Both the position numbers and the translations under genes were made by a program. The notes under the pieces were generated by a model. That model made no database searches and was not told the origin of the DNA. It saw only the letters and a program-made list of their open reading frames with translations. A stretch of DNA of 64,000 nt from Corynebacterium dentalis (GTDB taxonomy: Bacteria > Actinomycetota > Actinomycetes > Mycobacteriales > Mycobacteriaceae), in NCBI RefSeq assembly GCF_900232865.1, contig NZ_OCTS01000004.1:240780-304779 (forward strand), written 5' to 3'. Of the stretch, positions 28,397 through 37,888 are shown piece by piece. The first letter of the stretch is position 1, and each line of letters starts with the position of its first letter.

Positions 28397-28999
28397 ATGA
28401 CCATCCGTCTCGCCTACGATTACCGCGCCACCACAGACGCTGAACTATTGCACGGACACATCGCGGGCAACCGCGGCGCATTCAATGAGCTGGCACGCAG
28501 GCATCACAAGCTGATGTGGAGAGCAATCCGCCAAGTGGGCATCACCAACGAAGACGAAGGCTGCGACATCCTGCAAGATGCACTGCTGAAGGTGCATCGC
28601 CACGCACATCGCTGGGATGGATCCGCCAAGGTCGGGACGTGGATCTTCGCTTTGGTGCGCAACACCGCGCTGACTCACATCCGCGCGAAATCGCGGCGTG
28701 TGGAGCCTGGGCTGATTGAGTTTGAGGAGCGGATAAAGAGTGTCGCCGCAGCGGTCCCGCGGGAAGATTCCACCGTGATGCGGTTGGATCTGCACCGATA
28801 TGTGAACGCCATGGCGTTGGAACTCAAAGAGGTCCTGGTACTGACCACGCTGTACGGACTCAGCGAAGTGGAAGTGGGGGAGAGGTTGGGCATACCGGTG
28901 GGGACGGTGAAATCTCGGAAGTCGCGAGCGCGCAGGACGCTACGGGAGATCATTACTGCCGACGGTGGGGACTTGGCTCCGATGGTGGTGGCGGCGTAG
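28397..28999 (+). CDS. sigM: ECF RNA polymerase sigma factor SigM
   Basis: A 200-residue ECF sigma factor. Region 2 includes FNELARRHHKLMWRAIRQ and ILQDALLKVHRHAHRWDG. Region 4 ends with EVGERLGIPVGTVKSRKSRA, the -35 recognition helix. The start is ATG 28397 with GGGGGAAG upstream, although the frame is open from 28280. In C. glutamicum SigM controls thioredoxin and other disulfide-stress genes, and trxB-trxC follow here. Mycobacteria carry an anti-sigma gene directly after sigM. None is present between sigM and trxB here, where only 109 bases remain. Confidence 0.93.
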   Translation: MTIRLAYDYRATTDAELLHGHIAGNRGAFNELARRHHKLMWRAIRQVGITNEDEGCDILQDALLKVHRHAHRWDGSAKVGTWIFALVRNTALTHIRAKSRRVEPGLIEFEERIKSVAAAVPREDSTVMRLDLHRYVNAMALELKEVLVLTTLYGLSEVEVGERLGIPVGTVKSRKSRARRTLREIITADGGDLAPMVVAA

Positions 29000-29108
29000 G
29001 GGAGCGAACGTGGGGGCACAACGGCGAGGAATATGCTGCGGGGGCTGGCGGTTAGAATGGGATGAAACTTTCAGCACGTCTCTACCTCTATAAGGAACTC
29101 GATTCACC

Positions 29109-30146
29109 ATGACTCAGCCTTTCCTGCAGGCCCCAGGACTACTCGGCAACTCTACGGCGAAGGATTCCTCCGCAGTACCGGAGAGCTCCGTGGGCAACCA
29201 AGGTGACGTTCAGGGCGATCAGCACGTCCATGATGTGATCATTATCGGTTCCGGCCCTGCTGGTTACACCGCAGCGGTCTACGCAGCTCGCGCGGACCTG
29301 AAGCCTTTGGTGTTTGAGGGAATCGAATACGGCGGGCTGCTCATGCAGACCACCGAGGTGGAGAATTTCCCCGGTTTCCAAAACGGCATCATGGGCCCCG
29401 CACTGATGGAAGAAATGCGCGCCCAGGCTGAGCGCTTTGGTGCAGATCTGCGCGGTGAAGACGTGGAGCGCGTGGAGCTGGACGGCCCAGTGAAGAAGGT
29501 ATGGGTCTACGGCGAGGAATTCCGCGCGAAGACCATCGTTTTGGCTACGGGCGCTGCGCCTCGCTACCTGGGCGTGCCCGGCGAGCAAGAGATGCTGGGA
29601 CGTGGCGTATCGGCATGTGCCACCTGTGACGGCTTCTTCTTCAAGGAAAAGCAGATCGCAGTAATCGGTGGTGGAGATTCCGCCATGGAGGAGGCAGACT
29701 TCCTCACCAAGTTCGGCGATAGCGTCACCATCATTCACCGTCGCGATGAGTTCCGTGCCTCCCAGATCATGCTGGACCGCGCGCGCAACAACCCAAAGAT
29801 CAAGTTCATCACCAATGCCCAGGTGGTCGCTGTCAACGGCGAGAGCGCTGTGACCTCGTTGACCCTGAAGGACACCGTGACCGGCGAGACCAGCGAGCTG
29901 TCGATGGACGCCATGTTCGTAGCCATTGGTCACGATCCTCGCACCGAAGTATTCGCAGGTCAGGTGGAATTGCAGGATAACGGTTACGTCAAGGTTGCCG
30001 AGCCGGGAACACATACGTCCATCGACGGCGTTTTTGCCGCTGGAGACTTGGTGGATTCCCACTACCAGCAGGCCATCACCGCAGCGGGCTCTGGCTGCCG
30101 TGCGGCATTGGATGCCGAGGAATTCCTCGCGGCGCTGACACAGTAA
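29109..30146 (+). CDS. trxB: Thioredoxin reductase
   Basis: An NADPH-dependent flavoenzyme that reduces thioredoxin. The 345 residues include an extra about 38-residue N-terminal extension before the FAD motif [20 protein letters not shown]. The redox-active disulfide CATC (in [13 protein letters not shown]) and the NADPH motif [15 protein letters not shown] are present, as is the C-terminal FAD contact [15 protein letters not shown]. Located between sigM and trxC as in other Corynebacteriales. Confidence 0.97.
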   Translation: MTQPFLQAPGLLGNSTAKDSSAVPESSVGNQGDVQGDQHVHDVIIIGSGPAGYTAAVYAARADLKPLVFEGIEYGGLLMQTTEVENFPGFQNGIMGPALMEEMRAQAERFGADLRGEDVERVELDGPVKKVWVYGEEFRAKTIVLATGAAPRYLGVPGEQEMLGRGVSACATCDGFFFKEKQIAVIGGGDSAMEEADFLTKFGDSVTIIHRRDEFRASQIMLDRARNNPKIKFITNAQVVAVNGESAVTSLTLKDTVTGETSELSMDAMFVAIGHDPRTEVFAGQVELQDNGYVKVAEPGTHTSIDGVFAAGDLVDSHYQQAITAAGSGCRAALDAEEFLAALTQ

Positions 30147-30287
30147 TTGACGATATTTCCGCAGTTCACGTTACTACGGAACGTCGCTATGGTTGATTGT
30201 GGCCTACTCCGAGTAGGATGTGGCTTTGTAGATATTGTCTGCTTCAAGCGTGCACGCTTTTTTCGTCACAACTAGGAGGCCCACCCG

Positions 30288-30611
30288 ATGGCTCAGATCC
30301 AAAAGGTTACTCAGGCCACTTTCAAGTCGACCGTCACTGATTCCAAACTCCCTGTTCTGGTGGATTTCTGGGCTGAGTGGTGCCAACCATGCCATCGCAT
30401 GAACCCGGCTCTCGAAGAACTCGCGGAGGAACTGGATGGCAAGGCGGTTATCGCCAAGGTCAACGTGGACGAAGAGCGCGCTTTGGGGGCAATGTTCCAG
30501 ATCATGTCGATTCCGGCTCTCCTCGTCTACAAGGACGGGGAAAAGGTTGCCGAGTTTGTTGGTGTGCAGTCCAAGGACACGCTCAAGGCCAAGCTCGAGA
30601 GCCTGGCATAA
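30288..30611 (+). CDS. trxC: Thioredoxin with a CQPC active site
   Basis: A 107-residue thioredoxin fold protein and the expected substrate of TrxB. The active-site stretch reads FWAEWCQPCHRMNPALEEL, so the usual CGPCK is CQPCH here. The cis-proline region is normal (IMSIPALLVYKDGE). A GGAGG ribosome binding site precedes the ATG. The 141 bases after trxB suggest its own promoter. The Gly-to-Gln and Lys-to-His changes are expected to alter redox potential or partner choice, which is inference. Confidence 0.93.
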   Translation: MAQIQKVTQATFKSTVTDSKLPVLVDFWAEWCQPCHRMNPALEELAEELDGKAVIAKVNVDEERALGAMFQIMSIPALLVYKDGEKVAEFVGVQSKDTLKAKLESLA

Positions 30612-30653
30612 ACCACCACGTTATTAAGATTATTGAAGTAGGTTTTTTGACCA

Positions 30654-31838
30654 GTGAATAAGTTCTTGCTCCGAGTAGGCGACCGCAGCCCGCGCGTCGC
30701 TGAGGTTCGTGGCACCTTGGCGCGACTTGGCCTCGTCGAGGATTTCGAGGGCGATACCACCGGTAGCAAAACCCAACAATGGGCCCACGAAGATGAATTC
30801 TTTGACGAGGACCTCGCCAACGCGCTGCGCGCTTTCCAGCAAGATCGCGGAATCGTCGCTGACGGTGCTATTACTTCCGGCACACTCCGCGCCCTGCGCG
30901 AGGCCTCCTACAAGCTGGGCGCACGCATTCTATCCCTGCAGAACAATCAGCTTGTGGGGGATGACGTCAGCGAACTTCAGGCTCAGCTTCATGACCTCGG
31001 TTTTTACACCAACCGAGTGGACGGACACTTCGGCCCTCAGACCCACAAGGCAGTGGTCGCCTACCAAACGGATTACGCTCTCCAGGCCGATGGACTAGTG
31101 GGGCCGAGCACACTGCGTGCTCTGTCCTACCTTGGACGCCGGATTACCGGCGGTTCACCGCAATCCATCCGGGAAAAGGAGCAGATTCGCGCCGCGGGCC
31201 CACAGCTGTCCGGCAAGCGTGTGGTCATCGATCCGGGCCTTGGCGGTTCGGAAAAGGGCGTATCGGTCCAGGGCAAGCACGGGCAAATCTCTGAGGAAGA
31301 CATTCTGTGGGATCTGGCAGGGCGCATCGAAGGCCGCATGATTGCCGCCGGCATGGAGACCATTCTTTCCCGCCCGCGCTCAGCTAATCCCTCCCAGTCT
31401 GACCGCGCTTCTATGGCTAATGCTTTTGGTGCTGACGTAATGATCTCGCTGAAGTGCGATATCTATCCCAATGACAAAGCAAACGGCGCGGCGAGCTACT
31501 TCTACGGCTCTATGCACGCATACTCCTCCATGATCGGAGAGAAGCTCTCTGGCTTCATCCAGAGAGAAATTGCCGCCCGCACCCCTTTGCAGAATTGCTA
31601 CAACCACCGCAAGACGTGGGATATTCTTCGCCTGACCACGATGCCCACGGTGCAGGTAGTTCCTGGCTATCTCACCAATGGCCAAGACGTGGCGGTACTG
31701 ACTGACCCTTCCATGCGTGACACGATCGCTGAGGCCATTGTGGTGGCCGTGAAGCGCCTCTACCTGTTGGACAATGACGTTCACTCCACAGGGCAGTTTA
31801 CTTTCGACGAGCTGTTGGCTCGCGAACTTCGTGGCTAA
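30654..31838 (+). CDS. cwlM: CwlM, degenerate amidase-fold regulator of peptidoglycan synthesis
   Basis: A 394-residue cytoplasmic protein with no signal peptide. Two peptidoglycan-binding-type domains (about residues 8-85 and 95-160) precede an amidase_3 fold (from 189). Normal zinc amidases have VIDPGHGG, a SxH motif and a catalytic Glu near the end. Here they read VIDPGLGG (Leu196), SLK (Lys267) and VVPGYLTN, so both His ligands and the Glu are gone. This fits the known mycobacterial CwlM, a non-enzymatic, PknB-phosphorylated activator of MurA. GTG start. Confidence 0.9.
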   Translation: MNKFLLRVGDRSPRVAEVRGTLARLGLVEDFEGDTTGSKTQQWAHEDEFFDEDLANALRAFQQDRGIVADGAITSGTLRALREASYKLGARILSLQNNQLVGDDVSELQAQLHDLGFYTNRVDGHFGPQTHKAVVAYQTDYALQADGLVGPSTLRALSYLGRRITGGSPQSIREKEQIRAAGPQLSGKRVVIDPGLGGSEKGVSVQGKHGQISEEDILWDLAGRIEGRMIAAGMETILSRPRSANPSQSDRASMANAFGADVMISLKCDIYPNDKANGAASYFYGSMHAYSSMIGEKLSGFIQREIAARTPLQNCYNHRKTWDILRLTTMPTVQVVPGYLTNGQDVAVLTDPSMRDTIAEAIVVAVKRLYLLDNDVHSTGQFTFDELLARELRG

Positions 31839-31861
31839 ATTTGCTCCGCTTCACCTTTGAG

Positions 31862-32749
31862 CTATTTCCTCAGTGCTGCGGATAGGCTCTTCGCGTGCGC
31901 CGGATAGTTCTTTTTACCGCCGATGACTGTTGGCCAGGGGCTGACTGCAGCTCCTAGTGCTTGCTTGTCTTCGTTGACTCCCACAGCAAACATTGATGCG
32001 GCTTCTCCGATGTCATACCGGTATCGAGGGTATTTCGCGTGCTTCTGAATCAGAGTAAATCCCTGATCGCGGACAATGTCCTCAGAGATAACGGGGGAGA
32101 CGCTGAGATGATCCATCCGCTGCTCGGAGTGATCATTCAACACGAGTTCGTGCCAACCCCCATAGGCCTCATCAAAGAAGTACTGCTGATTTTCTAGTGG
32201 CTGCGTAGCTCGGACTGCTCCCTCTACCGGGTTCTTCTTATCGTGTGCGCGAAGGTATCCGTCGATATCTAGCTGCAGCGCTTTTTCGATTAGATCCTCT
32301 TCATCCTCTGCTCTAGCGAAGGTCTCTATTGCCTTGATACCCCGCTTCCGCGCCTCGGCTACTACGGCCTCGATAATTTGATGTTCGAGATACAGTCCCA
32401 TATATGCTGCCGTGACATAGACGTGCGACATGACTACAGCGTCCGGGGAGATAGGTCCAGACGGCATCACCGCATAACCAGGAAAGTAGCCAGCCGGGGC
32501 AAAGAATACAGTTGCTGCAGGTATTGACTTCGCGTCGCTTTCCCCCGTGCTTACCAGCGCGGTAAACCCGCACGTTCCCCATTCCATGAGCACGCGTTGG
32601 ATCCACAACTGTTTATCGAAGGCTCCATCCTCGCATTGGCGCGGCCGGTGGTTGTCCTCCCACTCGAGCTCCCAACACGTGGTCGATCCCGCTGCCTTTT
32701 CCAGCTGCCCGAACGCAGAGCCGTTGACTGGCGCTATCTCTATTTTCAT
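31862..32749 (-). CDS. GNAT-like acetyltransferase family protein
   Basis: A 295-residue protein conserved between cwlM and parB in this order. The middle part SHVYVTAAYMGLYLEHQIIE and the following AVVAEARKRGIKAIETFA resemble the GNAT core around the acetyl-CoA loop, though the usual Q/RxxGxG/A loop is not clear. The ATG at 32749 has a textbook AGGAGGTGA a few bases upstream. The frame is open 15 codons further. It converges on cwlM with 23 bases between the stops. The substrate is unknown. Confidence 0.72.
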   Translation of the reverse strand: MKIEIAPVNGSAFGQLEKAAGSTTCWELEWEDNHRPRQCEDGAFDKQLWIQRVLMEWGTCGFTALVSTGESDAKSIPAATVFFAPAGYFPGYAVMPSGPISPDAVVMSHVYVTAAYMGLYLEHQIIEAVVAEARKRGIKAIETFARAEDEEDLIEKALQLDIDGYLRAHDKKNPVEGAVRATQPLENQQYFFDEAYGGWHELVLNDHSEQRMDHLSVSPVISEDIVRDQGFTLIQKHAKYPRYRYDIGEAASMFAVGVNEDKQALGAAVSPWPTVIGGKKNYPAHAKSLSAALRK

Positions 32750-32919
32750 TTCACCTCCTCTGGGCTCTTTCTTTGTTTGTTCATTGATTCTCATCCCATC
32801 CTATGGGCATGGCGGTTTCCTGTCTGAGCTTTCTGAATATCCCCTTTTGTGTGCTGCTTCCCATCGCACATCGGATTCTTTTTGAGCGGTCCCAGCGATT
32901 CCGTTCGCGGTCCCTGGGC

Positions 32920-32933
32920 GTTTCACGTGAAAC
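32920..32933. other. parS site 1
   Basis: Exact palindrome GTTTCACGTGAAAC, the ParB-binding centromere sequence. Confidence 0.93.
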
Positions 32934-32976
32934 TTCTGCTTTGGCCCGTGGATCTTCTCTATTTAGCAGTCGAGGC

Positions 32977-32990
32977 GTTTCACGTGAAAC
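32977..32990. other. parS site 2
   Basis: Exact GTTTCACGTGAAAC, 57 bp from site 1. Confidence 0.93.
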
Positions 32991-33033
32991 ATCGCTTCTT
33001 TTTCAGCGAACACCCGCCCCGCCCGAAGAGGAT

Positions 33034-33047
33034 GTTTCACGTGAAAC
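33034..33047. other. parS site 3
   Basis: Exact GTTTCACGTGAAAC, again 57 bp from the previous site. Confidence 0.93.
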
Positions 33048-33145
33048 CAACCGAGCTGTGCATAGAAACGGGGTGAGCCTTCACCAAAAGACCTCTATAC
33101 CGAGTCAGCAATAGCCGACACATTGACCCAACCTCGTTCACAAAA

Positions 33146-33177
33146 AGGCCGGATGTTTCACGTGAAACATCCGGCCT
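33146..33177 (-). terminator. parB terminator with parS site embedded
   Basis: A perfect 32-bp palindrome with the parS sequence GTTTCACGTGAAAC at its centre (33155-33168) and GGCCGGAT arms. On the minus strand it is followed by CCTTTTTG, making it a rho-independent terminator 32 bases after the parB stop. The same DNA therefore appears to serve both as ParB-loading site and transcription terminator. Confidence 0.85.
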
Positions 33178-33208
33178 GTCCATCAAGGCAAGGGTACTAG
33201 AACCAAAA

Positions 33209-34537
33209 TTAGTCAGATTCGAACTTCAACATCTCCACGATGCGATCGAAGTCCTCTGGGCCGCCGAACTCAACGACGATCTTGCCCTTCTTCTTGCCCA
33301 TTTGTACAGACACTTTGGTTTCCAACGCATCTGAAATGTCATCCACCCAGTGATTCACGTGGGAGGGGAGCGGTGGCTTACTTCCCTGACCCTTCTTCTT
33401 TGAAGTGTCATCTCCAGCCTGACGGTTCAGGAGAACAACCGCTTCCTCTGTCGCGCGTACCGACATACCTTCAGCAATAATGCGATTAGCGAGCCTATCT
33501 TGGGCGTCAGCACCCGCACGGACTGAAAGCAGTGCTCGAGCGTGTCCGCTACTGAGTACACCTGCAGCTACTCGTCGTTGAACTCCTACCGGCAACTGCA
33601 GTAGTCGAATCATGTTGGTAATTCTTGGGCGAGAGCGTCCGATGCGACGTCCGAGCTCGGCTTGAGTGACTCCGAATTCCTCCAAGAGCTGCTGGTAGGC
33701 CGACGCTTCTTCGAGTGGGTTCAACTGCACACGATGGATATTCTCCAGCAAGGCGTCACGAAGCATTTCTTCGTCATCCGTCTCGCGCACGATCGCAGGG
33801 ATAACCTGAAGACCAGCACGCTGTGACGCCCGAAGCCGCCTTTCACCCATGATCAGTTCATAGTGAGTATCCGCATCCGGTGCCTCGCGGACAACAATCG
33901 GTTGCATTAAGCCAAATTCTCGAATGGAATGTTCGAGCTCTTGCAGTGCCTCTTCGTCAAACACTGACCGAGGCTGCTTGGCGTTAGTACGGATATCACC
34001 CAGAGAGATCTCTCGGTAGGTAGCTCCGAAATTCGTGTCTGTTGTCACCTCGTTGGCATCAGAAGACCTAGTTGACTGATCGTCAAGACTATTGGCCTGG
34101 GCTCCGTTCCTCTTCACACCTGAATCATCCGCGGAAGCTGCGACGCCAGTCTGAGATCCCTTGGTGGAATCCTCATTCGGGAAGTTTTTGGGTACAACCT
34201 TCGTGTCTGAACCTTGGCCGGCACTCACAATCGTTTCGTCACTGTGACCCTTCGTCGCTGCTGCGGTTGATCCCGAGGCAGGTGAAGTTTCGGCCGAATG
34301 AGCCGAACGACCGGAAGGGGAGTGGGTTCCTAGAATTACATCCGCCGCCCCATTGCCCAGAGAGGGACGAGCATTGCCCGTAGGAATTAGGGCGCCGAGA
34401 CCTCGTCCGAGACCACCCCTTCGCGCGTTCGATACTGCGCTAACGGAAGGCATCCCAGACTTGTGCGCCTTGTTAGGGGCACCGTCATCAATCTCTGACT
34501 TAGATGATTGACGTTTCCCATTATTGTTCGTAGCCAT
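33209..34537 (-). CDS. parB: Chromosome partitioning protein ParB
   Basis: A 442-residue centromere-binding CTPase. A long disordered N-terminus (about 1-170, rich in S/T/N and charged residues) precedes the CTP-binding domain with [12 protein letters not shown] and [20 protein letters not shown]. The helix-turn-helix [20 protein letters not shown] binds parS. The C-terminal dimerisation domain ends the protein. It starts 14 bases after parA, the two forming an operon, and is surrounded by parS sites. Helps segregate the origin and anchor it at the pole. Confidence 0.97.
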   Translation of the reverse strand: MATNNNGKRQSSKSEIDDGAPNKAHKSGMPSVSAVSNARRGGLGRGLGALIPTGNARPSLGNGAADVILGTHSPSGRSAHSAETSPASGSTAAATKGHSDETIVSAGQGSDTKVVPKNFPNEDSTKGSQTGVAASADDSGVKRNGAQANSLDDQSTRSSDANEVTTDTNFGATYREISLGDIRTNAKQPRSVFDEEALQELEHSIREFGLMQPIVVREAPDADTHYELIMGERRLRASQRAGLQVIPAIVRETDDEEMLRDALLENIHRVQLNPLEEASAYQQLLEEFGVTQAELGRRIGRSRPRITNMIRLLQLPVGVQRRVAAGVLSSGHARALLSVRAGADAQDRLANRIIAEGMSVRATEEAVVLLNRQAGDDTSKKKGQGSKPPLPSHVNHWVDDISDALETKVSVQMGKKKGKIVVEFGGPEDFDRIVEMLKFESD

Positions 34538-34551
34538 AGTCAGGGTAATCC

Positions 34552-35478
34552 TTAGTGGAGATCCGGAGCAATACCAATTGGAGCAGTTTCAGAAGTGGGT
34601 GAATAGTCACCACGTTCGGCTAGCTCTACAGCAGCGTCAAAATACGCCCGTGCTCCGGTCGATCCACCGTCGTATTGAATCACGGTCTGACTGTATCCCG
34701 GTGCTTCTGAAACCTTAACACTACGCGGGATGTGATTGTTAAGAACAACCGAGCCAAAGTGGTTACGTACTTCGTCAGCAACCTGCTGCGAGAGCTTGGT
34801 ACGAGCGTCATACATCGTAAGCAATACCGCAGAAATATGGAGAGAGGGGTTGAGGCTCTCCCGAATCATCGTGATGTTGTTTAACAGCTGTCCCACGCCC
34901 TCAAGGGCGTAGTACTCGCACTGTATAGGGATAAGAACCTCTTGCACCGCATTCATGGCGTTAATCGTGAGCAGGCCAAGGGAGGGAGGACAGTCAATAA
35001 ACACATAGTCGAATCCATGCTCTTGCATGAAGGACTCTCCTAAGGCATCTGATAGCCGGTATTCGCGACGCACCAGAGAGACCAGTTCAATCTCCGCTCC
35101 AGCCAAATCAATAGTCGCAGGGATGCAGTAAAGATTAGGGTTTTCTCCGCTTTGCTGCATGACCTCAGAAGGTGTTGCTTCGCCGATCAGCACTTCGTAG
35201 GACGACGGAGTGCCCACGTGATGATCAGCATCGAGAGCCGTGGAAGCGTTGCCCTGAGGATCGAGGTCTACCACCAACACCTTTAAACCGTGCATGGCGA
35301 GAGCCCACGCAAGGTTCACTGTAGAGGTAGTCTTACCCACGCCTCCCTTCTGATTGGCGATGGTGAAGGATCGACAACGCTCTGGGCGATCCAAGTGCAG
35401 GTTTGCGGTATTACTCAGCCGAGCTGCTTGCCGAGCAGCCACATCAATAGGTGTGGAATCCCAATCCATACTGGTCAT
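34552..35478 (-). CDS. parA: Chromosome partitioning ATPase ParA
   Basis: A 308-residue Walker-type ATPase that moves ParB-parS complexes. It has the deviant Walker A KGGVGKTT, Walker A' [11 protein letters not shown] and Walker B-like [11 protein letters not shown]. About 45 residues precede the ATPase fold. A parS site lies 38 bases upstream of the start codon, so ParB binding could influence parAB transcription (inference). Confidence 0.97.
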   Translation of the reverse strand: MTSMDWDSTPIDVAARQAARLSNTANLHLDRPERCRSFTIANQKGGVGKTTSTVNLAWALAMHGLKVLVVDLDPQGNASTALDADHHVGTPSSYEVLIGEATPSEVMQQSGENPNLYCIPATIDLAGAEIELVSLVRREYRLSDALGESFMQEHGFDYVFIDCPPSLGLLTINAMNAVQEVLIPIQCEYYALEGVGQLLNNITMIRESLNPSLHISAVLLTMYDARTKLSQQVADEVRNHFGSVVLNNHIPRSVKVSEAPGYSQTVIQYDGGSTGARAYFDAAVELAERGDYSPTSETAPIGIAPDLH

Positions 35479-35516
35479 GAACTTCCTCTAGTCTCTACGC
35501 ACCTTTTCAATGCGAA

Positions 35517-35530
35517 GTTTCACGTGAAAC
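35517..35530. other. parS site upstream of parA
   Basis: Exact GTTTCACGTGAAAC within the 195-base gap between parA and rsmG, close to the parA start and likely overlapping its promoter region. Confidence 0.92.
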
Positions 35531-35673
35531 ATCGGAACCTGACGATTCACAAACCGCTACCGATGACAACGATGTGTCGATGACTCAACACTAGTGGGCG
35601 AGGGAGACAGCAACAACGCGACTGTTCTTTATAAAAAGCACAAAGGGGCCGACCCCATAAAACCCAGCAAATA

Positions 35674-36339
35674 CTACTTAACTCGCGAGATGATCACGAC
35701 GTGCGTCGGTTCTCCCAAAACGGCATCTCCAACCGTTTCCACCCGGCCCGCATCTCCGCCGGCCTTCCTAATCTCCACAGCGTCGCGAGTTAGCTCTTCG
35801 GCAACAGAGTCCCCCTTCAGAGCGCGCATGCTGCCCCCCTTACGAACAAGTGGCAAAGACCACCGTGTGAGCTTGCCAAGAGGCGCAACAGCTCGCGAGG
35901 TAACGATGTCCGCTCCTCCTACTGCAACCACTGATTCTCGCTCCTCAGCGCGGCCGCGAACTACTTCGACATTCGGCAGCTCAAGGGCCGCCACAACCTC
36001 ATTCAAAAACGTCGTGCGTCGCAACAGCGGCTCCAGGAGCTGGATCTCCAAGTCCGGTCGGGCGATCGCCAAAGGTAATCCGGGAAGCCCAGCGCCAGAC
36101 CCCACATCAACAACACGGGCACCTTCGGGAATGACCTCTTCCAAAACTGCAGAATTGAGGATGTGGCGATCCCACAAGCGACTCACCTCACGGGGACCAA
36201 TCAGGCCTCGCTCGATACCCGCGCCAGCAAGCCACTCAGCGTAGAGGTTGGCCATATCCAAACGCGGGCCGAACAATTCGGAGGCGTTTGCGGGGGACAG
36301 GGGAGCAGAGTTCTCATTGTGAAGTTCCACGTGAAACAT
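35674..36339 (-). CDS. rsmG: 16S rRNA (guanine527-N7) methyltransferase RsmG
   Basis: Methylates G527 of 16S rRNA; loss causes low-level streptomycin resistance in many bacteria. The 221-residue enzyme has the SAM-binding motif [17 protein letters not shown] and [11 protein letters not shown]. The start chosen (MFHVEL) lies inside a parS-like site, a pattern seen for rsmG in other genomes. The longer open frame from 36384 has no support. Ordered yidC, rsmG, parA, parB as usual, with a terminator before rsmG. Confidence 0.93.
   Translation of the reverse strand: MFHVELHNENSAPLSPANASELFGPRLDMANLYAEWLAGAGIERGLIGPREVSRLWDRHILNSAVLEEVIPEGARVVDVGSGAGLPGLPLAIARPDLEIQLLEPLLRRTTFLNEVVAALELPNVEVVRGRAEERESVVAVGGADIVTSRAVAPLGKLTRWSLPLVRKGGSMRALKGDSVAEELTRDAVEIRKAGGDAGRVETVGDAVLGEPTHVVIISRVK
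36324..36337. other. parS-like site overlapping the rsmG start codon
   Basis: Thirteen of 14 bases match parS (minus strand GTTTCACGTGGAAC). The site encodes the N-terminal residues FHVE of RsmG just after the start ATG. Confidence 0.7.
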
Positions 36340-36369
36340 TCTAGCCCCCCAGCGCACGCACAAAAAAGG

Positions 36370-36399
36370 GAGCCAACACCCCACACGGGATGTTGACTC
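36370..36399 (-). terminator. Terminator downstream of yidC
   Basis: 13-bp stem (36370-36382 with 36387-36399, two G-U pairs in the RNA) and 4-base loop, followed on the minus strand by CCTTTTTTG. It separates yidC from rsmG. Confidence 0.82.
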
Positions 36400-36464
36400 C
36401 TCGAGGCTCCAATTGTCCTAAAGCTCCGAAAGAAAACACATCTTCAGGCCGGACGATTCACGAA

Positions 36465-37448
36465 CTACCTGTTGCCCTTCTTACCCTTCTTCGGAATATC
36501 TGGGCGCGCGCCAACCTTTGGCGCAGACGTCCGCTTCAGCGCCGCCTTAGCTTCCTTCTCTTCTTCTTCCTCGCGGTCCATCTTGGCGAACAGCAAACGC
36601 TGCTGGACCAAGGTCCACAAGTTGTTAGTAAACATGTAGAGAGCAAGACCAGTCTGCCACAGGAAGCCACCCATCAGGTACATAACGGGCATAACCCACA
36701 ACATCATGCGCTGCATCAGATCCATCTGCATCTGCATCTGCTGAGCCTTCTGATCATCGGCAGGCTTCTTAGGGTTCGCAGCCTGACGCTTCTTCTGGCG
36801 ATCCATAGACATGCGCGCGCTGAAGTGCATCATGACGGCCGAAGCCAGCATCAGCGGAACCACCACGAAGATAATGTTGTTGCGCGTGAAGTCCGCCGCT
36901 ACACCCAACGGGGAGAACGCATCGTAATTACCCGGATCCATCGAAATGTAAGCGGACAACGGGCTACCGAACAGACGAGCATCCAGGAAACTCTGCACAT
37001 CGTCCACACCAAAGATGTAGTTAGGGGTGTTTCGCGTCTCTTCAACAGTCATGCCAAGCTCACCGAAAGCGCCGCCCGTGCGGTTGAACGAGCGCAAAAC
37101 ATGGAACAGACCAATGAAGATTGGGATTTGCACAAGCATCGGCAAGCAGGATGCGAGGGGGTTGAATCCCATATCCTTCTGCAACTTGCGCATTTCCAGA
37201 GCCAGCGTTTGCTGGTCATTCTTGTACTTGCGCTGCAGCTCCTGCATCTTAGGTTGGAACTCAGCCATCTTGCGAGTGGACCGAAGCTGGTTGGCCATGG
37301 GCTTGACCAGCAAAATGCGGATGGTGAACACAAGGAAGATGATGGCCAGCCCCCAGGTGATGCCGGAAGCCGGGTCGAGCACGAGGCTAAATGCCTTGTG
37401 CCAGAACCACAACACCGCCGAGATGGGGTAATAGATAAAGTTCAGCAC
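36465..37448 (-). CDS. yidC: Membrane protein insertase YidC
   Basis: A 327-residue Oxa1-family insertase that helps membrane proteins fold. It contains an N-terminal segment, the cytoplasmic hairpin with QPKMQELQRKYKNDQQTLAL, and the core segments with LPMLVQIPIFIGLFHVL. The C-terminal tail is strongly basic. GTG start at 37448 with AGGAG 14 bases upstream. The mycobacterial cluster has an R3H/jag gene between yidC and rsmG. Here only 125 bases and a terminator are present. Confidence 0.96.
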   Translation of the reverse strand: MLNFIYYPISAVLWFWHKAFSLVLDPASGITWGLAIIFLVFTIRILLVKPMANQLRSTRKMAEFQPKMQELQRKYKNDQQTLALEMRKLQKDMGFNPLASCLPMLVQIPIFIGLFHVLRSFNRTGGAFGELGMTVEETRNTPNYIFGVDDVQSFLDARLFGSPLSAYISMDPGNYDAFSPLGVAADFTRNNIIFVVVPLMLASAVMMHFSARMSMDRQKKRQAANPKKPADDQKAQQMQMQMDLMQRMMLWVMPVMYLMGGFLWQTGLALYMFTNNLWTLVQQRLLFAKMDREEEEEKEAKAALKRTSAPKVGARPDIPKKGKKGNR

Positions 37449-37573
37449 GTCTGAAGGGTTCTCCTATGTCAGAGTTCTGGGAAAACTGATGGGCAAAAAA
37501 CTTGGTCGTCCTCAGCGGCACGCATATGTATCCAAGAGCGAAACTCGGATCATCACGTCCACAGTTCGATACG

Positions 37574-37888
37574 TCAGTTGCGGCGTGACGGTGGAACGGG
37601 ATCCCATCCGCCGGGGTGCCACGGACCGCATCGAGCCAATCGTCCAAGAGTCAGAACCAACCCCTTGAGCGCCCCATGTCTGGAAAACGCCGTCAAGGCA
37701 TAGTTGCTGCACGTCGGATCAAAACGACACGTAGGCCCCATTTTAAGACCTGAAAGGTATTCCTGGTAACCCAAGATTGCTCGGCGCGCCCACAGAGCTC
37801 GGGTTTCAGTGGGCTCCACACGTTCTGCCGGTGACTCATTGGGAATCGGCTCGTTGCTTGGCGATTCGTCTGAGGCAGCTGCGCACAT
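37574..37888 (-). CDS. yidD: Membrane protein insertion efficiency factor YidD
   Basis: A 104-residue protein. The conserved YidD core is [20 protein letters not shown] followed by [14 protein letters not shown]. The first about 30 residues are a poorly conserved acidic extension, and the start overlaps the end of rnpA by 53 bases. It assists YidC-dependent insertion and is embedded in the rpmH-rnpA-yidD-yidC order. Confidence 0.92.
   Translation of the reverse strand: MCAAASDESPSNEPIPNESPAERVEPTETRALWARRAILGYQEYLSGLKMGPTCRFDPTCSNYALTAFSRHGALKGLVLTLGRLARCGPWHPGGWDPVPPSRRN

Larger units (their letters stand above)
32750..33208. other. Intergenic parS cluster region
   Basis: No gene is supported in these 459 bases. 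The stretch holds four exact 14-bp parS sites and the parB terminator, plus the ribosome binding site and probable promoter of the GNAT-like gene at its left end. It is the main parS cluster of the window, about 6 kb from oriC. Confidence 0.85.

Noticed and set aside
35640..35665. Hairpin GGGGTCGGCCCC with T run after rsmG
   Set aside because: The stem is only 4 bp with a mismatch below it. Possible weak terminator, but not firm enough to annotate.
37387..37647. 86-codon minus-strand frame between yidD and yidC
   Set aside because: It overlaps both yidC and yidD starts and ends, has no recognisable content and the gap is normally non-coding.
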